A stretch of 7,301 bases of DNA from Bacillota bacterium (GTDB taxonomy: Bacteria > Bacillota > Sulfobacillia > RBS10-35): assembly GCA_029960865.1 (NCBI GenBank), contig JASBVX010000068.1, positions 1-7,301 of the forward strand. Reading direction: 5' to 3'. Made by a program: the position numbers and the translations under genes. Below are positions 1 to 5,160 of this stretch, in pieces; positions within the stretch are counted from its first letter, which is position 1; each line of letters opens with the position of its first letter. The notes below the pieces were generated by a model. That model worked only from the letters and a program-made list of their open reading frames with translations, was not told the origin of the DNA and searched no databases.

Positions 1-182
1 CCTACGAAGAGCTGGAAGAGGGCCCTTGGTACGAGAACCGGGCCCAGCTCCTGGTGCCCGACATCCCGGCCAAAAGGTCCCTTTCCATCGCGCGGGACAC
101 CGCCTTCTACCTCTATCACCGCCGCCTCTCTCAAAAGGAAGCCGGCCGATTCCGCAGAGGTTCCGGCCGCCGCTCCCGGTAA
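1..182 (+). CDS. C-terminal fragment of an unrecognised protein (5' end outside window)
   Basis: An open frame enters from the left edge (first complete codon at base 3) and ends at the TAA at 180-182, giving 59 residues. Third codon positions are strongly G/C, as in the other real genes here, which supports coding. The visible part begins YEELEEGPWYENRAQL, continues through LLVPDIPAKRSLSIARDTAF and a YLYHRRL segment, and ends in a basic Arg/Ser/Gly-rich tail. I do not recognise the family, and the fragment shows no catalytic motif, membrane segment or Cys cluster. The gene is convergent with sat, and its last 17 codons plus the stop lie inside the sat 3' end. The tail may be a read-through extension gained when an earlier stop was lost; that is inference. 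The call as a real gene rests on codon pattern and position only. Confidence 0.6.
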   Translation, partial: YEELEEGPWYENRAQLLVPDIPAKRSLSIARDTAFYLYHRRLSQKEAGRFRRGSGRRSR

Positions 183-1309
183 GCTTCCCGCAAAAGGGAA
201 GCCACCTCCGGCCGGCTGAACTCCAGCGGCAGATCTTCCTCCTTCCGAAGGGCCTCCCTCACCGCCGTGCCGCTCAGGTGCACATGATCTTCCGGCCCGT
301 GGGGGCAGGTGTTCTCCGTCGCCATGGCCTGGCAGCGGCGGCAATAGAAGGCGTGGGCGAAGAAAAGGGGCTGGATGCCCAAAACCTCCTTGGGGAAAAG
401 GTGAAAGATCTCCTGCGAGGCGGTGGGGGCATAGTACTGGCCCACCCCCGCATGATCCCTCCCGATGATGATGTGGGTGCAGCCGTAATTCCTGCGGACG
501 ATGGCGTGATGGATCGCTTCCCTGGGTCCGGCGTAGCGCATGGCTCCGGGAAAGGGGGAGAGGATCACCTTGTGGGACGGGTAGTAGTGGCGAAGAAGGG
601 TCTCATAAGCCTCCCAGCGGACGGCAGCCGGCACATCGTCCTCTTTGGTCACCCCCACCAGGGGGTGCAAAAAGAGGCCGTCGAAGATCTCCAGGGCGCA
701 TTTCTGAAGGTACTCATGGGCCCGATGGATGGGGTTTCTCGTCTGGAAGGCGACGATCGTCTGCCAGCCCCTTTGGGAAAAGGCGGCCCTGGCTTCTTTG
801 GGCGTCAGAGCATAGGGCTGGAAAGGATCGGGGAAGGGCCGGAAGAGGGTGACGGTCCCACCCACGCAGAGATCGCCTTCATCCAAAAGGAGTCTCACCC
901 CCGGGTGGCGGGGATCGTCGGTGCCAAAGACCGCCTTGGCTTCAAAGGCCCGATCCCGCCAAAAGATGTCCTCCACCTGCAAGAGGGCCCGGGGAACGCC
1001 ATCGGGGCCTCCCAGGGCCAGAAGATCCCCTGGGGGAAGGGTTTCCCCAGTCCGGGCACTCAAGGTGACGGGCAGCGTCCAGGGAAGGCCTTGGGCAAGG
1101 CTCATATGTTCCAGAACGCTCTGATAGGTCTTTCGATCCATGAAACCTGGCAGGGGGCTGTAGGCGCCCTGGCTGAGGAGGATGAGGTCGCTTACCATGC
1201 GGGGAGTGAGGGGAAGATAAGGGAGCTCTTTGGCCTTCTCCGAGAGCTCCCTTGCCTCCTCTCCCTGAACCCATCTTTCCAACAGGGCGCCCCCGTACGG
1301 TTCAAGCAT
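131..1309 (-). CDS. sat: ATP sulfurylase (sulfate adenylyltransferase)
   Basis: Catalyses ATP + sulfate to APS + pyrophosphate, the first step of sulfate activation, in the cytoplasm. From the ATG at 1309 it is 392 residues, normal for the single-function Sat family. Seen in the sequence: the nucleotide-binding QTRNPIHRAH motif at 189-198 (QxRNPxHxxH), the GRDHAGVG motif at 283-290, and a zinc-type cluster with Cys323, Cys326 and Cys335 plus nearby histidines (His337, His342). The late LSGT-VRE motif is at about 345-352. No APS kinase domain is fused at the C-terminus. The frame stays open to a GTG at 1318, but an AAGGAG lies only 1 nt from that GTG and 10 nt from the ATG, so the ATG is preferred. 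It follows cysH with an 8-nt overlap, implying co-transcription and translational coupling for assimilation. A reverse (dissimilatory) role cannot be excluded but is less likely beside this cysH. The 3' end overlaps the convergent gene by 52 bp. Confidence 0.95.
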   Translation of the reverse strand: MLEPYGGALLERWVQGEEARELSEKAKELPYLPLTPRMVSDLILLSQGAYSPLPGFMDRKTYQSVLEHMSLAQGLPWTLPVTLSARTGETLPPGDLLALGGPDGVPRALLQVEDIFWRDRAFEAKAVFGTDDPRHPGVRLLLDEGDLCVGGTVTLFRPFPDPFQPYALTPKEARAAFSQRGWQTIVAFQTRNPIHRAHEYLQKCALEIFDGLFLHPLVGVTKEDDVPAAVRWEAYETLLRHYYPSHKVILSPFPGAMRYAGPREAIHHAIVRRNYGCTHIIIGRDHAGVGQYYAPTASQEIFHLFPKEVLGIQPLFFAHAFYCRRCQAMATENTCPHGPEDHVHLSGTAVREALRKEEDLPLEFSRPEVASLLREAYRERRPEPLRNRPASF

Positions 1310-1967
1310 GAAGGCCACACTCCTTTTTCTCTTTCCCCCGCCAGCGGCCGCTCCTTGGATCTTCTCCCGGGAGCACCGGGCTGGTGCAGGGAAGACACCC
1401 GATGCTGGGATAATGGCGATCGTGGAGAGGATGGTAAGGGATCTGGTGCCGGTGGATGTAATCCCAGACGTCCTTGGTGGTCCAGGTCACCAGAGGGTTG
1501 ATCTTCCACAGGGAAAAGGAGGCATCCCACTGGATGCTTTGGGCCTGCGCCCGGGTGGGGGACTGCTCCCTGCGGATCCCTGTGATCCAGGCATCGAAGC
1601 CCTGCAAAAACCCTTTGAGGGGCTCCACCTTTCTAAGACGGCAGCAAAGATCGGGGTCCCTTTCCCAGAGCTTGGGTCCATGCTGGGCTTCCTGCTCCTT
1701 TAAGGAAAGCTGGGGCTCCACCCGATGGAGGGTGATGGAGTAGCGCTTCTGGATGATGTCCCTGGTGGCGTAGGTTTCGGGAAAGTGGAGGTGGGTGTCC
1801 AGGTAGAAGACATCCACGCCGGGTTTGAGAAAAGACGCCATATGGACCAGGACCACATCCTCCGCCCCAAAGCTGCAGGCCAGGGCAATGCGGGGAAAGC
1901 GCCCAAGGGCCCAGGCTAAAACCTCTTCGGGAGGCCCATCCAAAAGGGTGGGTGCAATGACCATCAC
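1302..1967 (-). CDS. cysH: Adenylylsulfate (APS) reductase, CysH family
   Basis: Reduces APS to sulfite and AMP with thioredoxin- or glutaredoxin-type electrons; cytoplasmic, acting directly after Sat. The 221-residue length fits a bacterial CysH without a fused thioredoxin domain. The PP-loop-type segment CSFGAEDVVL is at 31-40, a DTHLHFPET motif at 57-65, and GIRREQS at 130-136. The [4Fe-4S] ligand pattern is complete: Cys108-Cys109 and Cys191-x-x-Cys194. The C-terminal catalytic cysteine is present in KKECGLH (Cys217). By established family rules the CC...CxxC pattern marks an APS reductase; PAPS reductases lack it. Starts are a GTG at 1967 or an ATG at 1964; a GGTGA lies 6 and 9 nt upstream respectively, and an in-frame TGA just upstream rules out longer forms. 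First gene of a two-gene unit with sat. I see no S-box-like leader: only 63 bp separate it from the divergent udgB. Confidence 0.95.
   Translation of the reverse strand: MMVIAPTLLDGPPEEVLAWALGRFPRIALACSFGAEDVVLVHMASFLKPGVDVFYLDTHLHFPETYATRDIIQKRYSITLHRVEPQLSLKEQEAQHGPKLWERDPDLCCRLRKVEPLKGFLQGFDAWITGIRREQSPTRAQAQSIQWDASFSLWKINPLVTWTTKDVWDYIHRHQIPYHPLHDRHYPSIGCLPCTSPVLPGEDPRSGRWRGKEKKECGLHA
1320..1325 (-). promoter_or_regulatory. Ribosome binding site of sat
   Basis: AAGGAG on the minus strand, inside the cysH coding end, 10 nt before the ATG at 1309. It is 1 nt from the alternative GTG at 1318, too close to serve it. This spacing is what decides the sat start. Confidence 0.6.
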
Positions 1968-2030
1968 GGGCTTTCACCATCCTTCCGCCGCACCATATGT
2001 CCCTTTAGCTTCCTAAGAGCCTGTCATAAG
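1968..2030. promoter_or_regulatory. Divergent intergenic region between cysH and udgB
   Basis: Only 63 bp separate the two divergent starts, so promoters for the cysH-sat unit (-) and the udgB-hflX unit (+) must lie here or inside the facing genes. It holds a CATATG palindrome near 1994-1999 and A/T-rich hexamers (CTTTAG, CATAAG) that could be -10 elements. I could not pair any of them with a good -35 box at 16-18 bp, so no exact promoter is called. There is no room for a riboswitch. Confidence 0.35.
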
Positions 2031-2777
2031 ATGAGGATCATGAGCAGCTGGACGTGGCCTCGGCTGGAAGAAACCATCATCGGATGCCGCCTTTGCCCCC
2101 GCCTCGTGGCTTACCGGGAAGAGGTGGCCCAAAAAAAGGTGCGGCGCTTTCAGGACTGGGAGTACTGGGGTAAGCCCCTTCCCGGCTTTGGCGACCCCAA
2201 CGCCCGCCTCTGGATTCTGGGCCTGGCGCCGGCGGCCCATGGAGGCCTGCGCACCGGCCGCATGTTCACAGGCGATGCCTCCGGGGACTTTCTCTTCTCC
2301 GCCCTCCATGAGATGGGGTGGGCCTCCCAGCCGGAGAGCCGGGAAAGAGGGGATGGCCTCACGTTGACGGATGTCTACATCAGCGCTTCCGCCAGGTGCG
2401 CTCCGCCCAAGAATAAGCCCCTTCCTCAGGAGCTCAAGAACTGCCGCCCCTACCTCCACACCGAAGAGGGCCTCCTGGGAAGGGCGAAGGCTGTCCTTTG
2501 CCTCGGGCGCATCGCCTTTGACAGCTACCGCCAGCTGCGGAAAGAACGGGGCCTTTCCGATCCCAACATGGCCTTTTCCCACGGGGCCATCCAGCGCCTG
2601 GAGGATGGGATCCCCTATCTCGCCCTCTCCTACCATCCCTCTCAGCAGAATACCCAAACGGGAAGGCTCACTCGGGAGATGTTTCTTTCGGTTCTGAAAG
2701 ACATCAAAACGATTTTGGAAGAGGAGGGGGAGGATGCAGGAGAAGGGGGAAAAGGCCTGGCTTCTCATCAGGGATGA
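2031..2777 (+). CDS. udgB: Uracil-DNA glycosylase, family 5 (UDGb), Fe-S type
   Basis: Base excision repair enzyme. Family 5 glycosylases remove uracil, and in characterised members also hypoxanthine and similar deaminated bases, from DNA. It is 248 residues. Seen: motif A as GLAPAAHGGLRTGR (64-77) followed by MFTGDASGDFLF (78-89), the family 5 form lacking the GxDP of classic UDGs. The C-terminal DNA-intercalation motif reads YHPSQQNTQTGRLT (201-214). Four cysteines suit a [4Fe-4S] cluster: Cys19 and Cys22 in GCRLCPRL, Cys123 in RCAPPKNKP, and Cys138 in NCRPYL. The last 20 residues are Glu/Gly-rich and look unstructured. The start is uncertain: the ATG at 2031 has only a weak upstream TAAGAG, and the ATG at 2040 has AGGA just 2 nt away; the functional core begins at about residue 10 either way. 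The 3' end overlaps hflX by 44 bp, implying one transcript. Confidence 0.93.
   Translation: MRIMSSWTWPRLEETIIGCRLCPRLVAYREEVAQKKVRRFQDWEYWGKPLPGFGDPNARLWILGLAPAAHGGLRTGRMFTGDASGDFLFSALHEMGWASQPESRERGDGLTLTDVYISASARCAPPKNKPLPQELKNCRPYLHTEEGLLGRAKAVLCLGRIAFDSYRQLRKERGLSDPNMAFSHGAIQRLEDGIPYLALSYHPSQQNTQTGRLTREMFLSVLKDIKTILEEEGEDAGEGGKGLASHQG
2721..2727 (+). promoter_or_regulatory. Ribosome binding site of hflX inside udgB
   Basis: GAGGAGG lies 6 nt before the hflX ATG at 2734 and is read in udgB as part of a Glu-rich stretch. It supports the overlapping start of hflX. Confidence 0.65.
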
Positions 2778-3999
2778 CCCTGTCGGCGGCTGGGCCCCGG
2801 AAGCTGAAGAGGGCGAGCTCAAGGTGCTGGTGGAGACCCTGGGCTGGGAGGTGGTGGGGACCACCAGGCAGCGGCGCCAGAAACCCGATCCTTCCACCTG
2901 GCTGGGCCCGGGAAAGCTGAAGGACGTCCAGCCTCTGCTAAAGGAAAGAGGGGCCAACCTGGCGGTGACCAGCGAAGAGATCACCCCGGGCCAGAGGCTC
3001 CACCTTCGGGATCTCCTGGGGGTGGAGGTGGTGGACCGCACCCAGGTGGTCCTGGAGATCTTTGCCCAAAGGGCCCGCTCCCGGGAAGGAAAACTTCAGG
3101 TGGAGCTGGCCCAGCTCCGGTACCTTTTGCCCCAGCTAAGGGGCCATGGCGAAGAACTCTCCCGCCTGGGGGGCGGCATTGGCACCCGGGGACCTGGTGA
3201 AACGAAACTGGAAGTGGATCGAAGGCGCCTTCGGGAGAGGATCCGCCAGCTGGAAAGAGAGATCCGGGAGCTGCGGGAAAGAAGGCAGCTGGTGCGCTTG
3301 GGGCGAAAGCGCCTGGGCCTTCCCGTGGTGGCCCTGGTGGGCTACTCCAACGCCGGGAAGACCACCCTTTTCAACCGCCTCACGGGAGAAGACCTCCCGG
3401 CCCAGGACCGCCTCTTTGTCACCCTGGACCCCGCCATCCGCCGCTTGCAGCTGGGAGAAGGCCGCCAGGCCCTTTTGAGCGACACGGTGGGCTTCATCCA
3501 CGACCTTCCCCATCACCTGGTGCAGGCCTTCCATGCCACCCTGGAGGAAGTCACCGCCGCCGACCTCATCCTCCACGTCCTGGATATCAGCCGGCCCGGG
3601 TGGGAAGAGCGCCAGGAAGCGGTGGAAGAGGTCCTGGTGGAGATCGGGGCCGGATCCATCCCCCGGCTTCTCGCCCTCAACCAGGTGGATCGCCTGGAGG
3701 GAGGGCTCCCGCCGGGAGCGCCGGGGGGTGTCCCCATCTCGGCCCTCACCGGGAAAGGGCTGGAGGATCTCCAAAGAGCCATCGCCGATGCCCTCGATAC
3801 CGGCGCTCGCCCCTACCGCTTCCGCATCCCTTACGAGGCAGGCGACCTTCTCGCCTGGATTCGGCAGACCTCCCGGGTGAGGGGGGAGGCCTTCACTGCG
3901 GAAGGGGTGGAGCTGGAGATCTACACCCGGGAAGATGTGGCGGAAAAGATCCAGGGGATCCTCTGGCAAAGGCAAAAGGAAAGGGCCTTTGGCAGCTGA
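2734..3999 (+). CDS. hflX: GTPase HflX, ribosome-associated
   Basis: HflX binds the 50S subunit and splits stalled or hibernating ribosomes, notably after heat stress (established for the family). It is 421 residues with the standard layout. The N-terminal domain has the WLGPGKL signature (56-62) and DRTQVVLEIFAQRA (101-114). The GGGIGTRGPGETKLE linker (146-160) leads into an Arg/Glu-rich coiled coil (about 160-190). The G domain shows G1 GYSNAGKTT (203-211), G2 Thr230 in FVTLDPAIR, G3 DTVGFIHDLP (250-259), G4 NQVD (316-319) and G5 SAL (336-338). G4 carries Gln where the usual motif is NKxD. A C-terminal domain follows (about 355-421). The ATG at 2734 has a strong GAGGAGG 6 nt upstream, though this places 44 bp within udgB. 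The next gene starts 33 bp downstream, so it is probably in the same operon. Confidence 0.95.
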   Translation: MQEKGEKAWLLIRDDPVGGWAPEAEEGELKVLVETLGWEVVGTTRQRRQKPDPSTWLGPGKLKDVQPLLKERGANLAVTSEEITPGQRLHLRDLLGVEVVDRTQVVLEIFAQRARSREGKLQVELAQLRYLLPQLRGHGEELSRLGGGIGTRGPGETKLEVDRRRLRERIRQLEREIRELRERRQLVRLGRKRLGLPVVALVGYSNAGKTTLFNRLTGEDLPAQDRLFVTLDPAIRRLQLGEGRQALLSDTVGFIHDLPHHLVQAFHATLEEVTAADLILHVLDISRPGWEERQEAVEEVLVEIGAGSIPRLLALNQVDRLEGGLPPGAPGGVPISALTGKGLEDLQRAIADALDTGARPYRFRIPYEAGDLLAWIRQTSRVRGEAFTAEGVELEIYTREDVAEKIQGILWQRQKERAFGS

Positions 4000-4032
4000 T
4001 AATCCGCCTCTCCCCTGGGAAACCTAAGGCCC

Positions 4033-4731
4033 ATGAAGAAAGCCCTGGCCTTCATCCTTCTTCTTTTCGCCCTTTTTGCTGCCGGCTGCCAGAGCTCTTT
4101 GCGGGAACTCCCCCAGCGTCTGAGCCAAAAGGGGGACCATTCCCCTTGGGCGCCGGAAGATCTCCTCAGCTTCGAGAAAGCCGCCGAAGACCTCACCGAC
4201 GCCGCCCTGCGGGAAGACTGGGCCAGCAGCCAGGAGTATGCCCGCCGCCTGCAGGTGGCTTGGCCGCGGGTGAAAGAAGAGACGGCGTCCCGCCAGGTGA
4301 CGGAAGGGTCCCTTTTACGGGTGGAAAAGCTTTTGCAAAAGGCGGAGGAGGGGGTCCGCAAGGAAGATTCCCTGGAGACGGCGGCGGCCGCCAATGGCCT
4401 GAATCTTTATGCCGGCCATTTCCTCTCCCTCTATGAGATGAGCGTCCCCGCCGCCATTCCGATGCTGGATGGGGCCGTCCGGTCCATCCAGGTGGCGGTC
4501 CGCAAAGGAGACTGGGAGGGGGCCCAGGCGGCCCTGGGGGCCCTGGATGGGGCCTGGATTCAGTTCCACCCGGCGGGGTGGGTGAAAAAGCCTGAGGCCG
4601 GCAAGAGGATGGATGGCCATCTGGATGAGATGGCGGCGGCCATCGAGAAAAAAGACGAGGCTCAGGTGGAAGCAGTGGTGCAAAAGCTCCTTGAAGATCT
4701 AAAGGACATGCGCCAGGAGCTCACCCGCTGA
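4033..4731 (+). CDS. Predicted lipoprotein with two tandem helical repeats
   Basis: 232 residues, function unknown. It has an N-terminal signal MKK followed by a hydrophobic stretch (4-17) and a lipobox ending AAGC, so Cys19 should be lipidated and the protein anchored on the outer face of the cytoplasmic membrane. The rest is predicted all-helical and charged, with no enzyme motif. Two copies of one unit are visible. Copy 1 has REDW (60-63), then a Trp 14 residues later (Trp77), then a Leu/Glu-rich helix with RKED at 109-112. Copy 2 has KGDW (158-161), a Trp again 14 later (Trp175), and a matching helix with KKD at 206-208. The period is about 98 residues. The DW-x13-W pattern recalls small Firmicutes envelope proteins of the DUF4363 kind; that is an impression, not a match. 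A TAAGG sits 3 nt before the ATG, a short spacing. It probably extends the udgB-hflX transcript. Confidence 0.85.
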   Translation: MKKALAFILLLFALFAAGCQSSLRELPQRLSQKGDHSPWAPEDLLSFEKAAEDLTDAALREDWASSQEYARRLQVAWPRVKEETASRQVTEGSLLRVEKLLQKAEEGVRKEDSLETAAAANGLNLYAGHFLSLYEMSVPAAIPMLDGAVRSIQVAVRKGDWEGAQAALGALDGAWIQFHPAGWVKKPEAGKRMDGHLDEMAAAIEKKDEAQVEAVVQKLLEDLKDMRQELTR

Positions 4732-5104
4732 GGTTTCCCCAGTACAGGAGAAGGTGGAGCAAAAGGGCACCCAGGAGAAGGGCGGCCATGAGGATGTGGG
4801 CCGTTTGCAAAAAAAGGGAGCCGGGAAACCAGAAGAGGGGAAGGCCCGTCAGAAGGGCCAGCGCCCCCAGCCCCAGGATCCAAAGGCCGGTATGGCGAAA
4901 AGGGCCTTTATGTCCCCGGGCGTGATCTTTCCAGAGGGGAAAAACCAGAAAAAGAGGGAGAAGACCTAAGGCCAGGTGGAGGAGCCGGAGGGAAAGGGGC
5001 CGCTCTCCCGGCTGGAGGATCAAGAGGGGAAGGCCGCTCAAGAGGCCGAGAAAAAAGAGTGCCGCAAGCCAGCGCTGGACCAGCGGAAAAGCCCCCCTCC
5101 CCAT
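4721..5104 (-). CDS. Small four-helix membrane protein with intramembrane histidines (possible b-type cytochrome-like)
   Basis: 127 residues, almost entirely hydrophobic, with four predicted membrane helices at about 8-30, 39-57, 73-93 and 98-122. Histidines lie within helices 2 and 4 (His43, His103, His117), and others sit in the charged loop (His61, His65, His71). The two halves resemble each other: Trp12 and Trp75, and L-S/T-GLPL at 22-27 and 85-90, fall at a 63-residue period, each followed by a second helix bearing a His. This layout would suit haem b ligation by paired histidines, as in small quinone-linked cytochromes, but no partner subunit is nearby, so the role is inference. The ATG at 5104 has no good Shine-Dalgarno sequence, and no later in-frame ATG lies before helix 1. 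The coding pattern and clean topology support a real gene. Its stop lies 11 bp inside the convergent lipoprotein gene; upstream it diverges from the S9 peptidase. Confidence 0.72.
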   Translation of the reverse strand: MGRGAFPLVQRWLAALFFLGLLSGLPLLILQPGERPLSLRLLHLALGLLPLFLVFPLWKDHARGHKGPFRHTGLWILGLGALALLTGLPLFWFPGSLFLQTAHILMAALLLGALLLHLLLYWGNLSG

Positions 5105-5148
5105 TATCTTTGAGAAGGGAGACGGGAGAAGGTGTCGAAAGCATAGGG

Positions 5149-5154
5149 GGAGGG
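5149..5154 (+). promoter_or_regulatory. Ribosome binding site of the S9 peptidase
   Basis: GGAGGG sits 6 nt before the GTG at 5161 and directly abuts the ATG at 5155. The spacing favours the GTG as the true start, giving a protein that begins MARPLLPEDLL. Confidence 0.5.
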
Positions 5155-5160
5155 ATGGTT

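Noticed and set aside
26..1501. A 491-codon open frame on the + strand opposite sat and cysH
   Set aside because: Shadow of GC-rich coding on the other strand; Gly/Pro-rich composition with no domain, while the minus frames carry complete Sat and CysH motifs.
1968..2030. Possible sulfur-responsive leader or riboswitch before cysH
   Set aside because: Only 63 bp, too short for an S-box, and no clear stem-loop or terminator is seen.
2013..3041. A 342-codon open frame on the - strand across udgB and hflX
   Set aside because: Antisense to two genes with intact family motifs; its product is low in recognisable structure.
3600..4436. A 278-codon + frame spanning the hflX end and the lipoprotein start
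   Set aside because: Gly/Arg/Pro-rich out-of-frame shadow; the real frames have GTPase motifs and a lipobox.
4721..4731. Bidirectional terminator between the convergent lipoprotein and membrane protein genes
   Set aside because: The coding regions overlap by 11 bp, and I see no GC hairpin followed by a T run at this spot.
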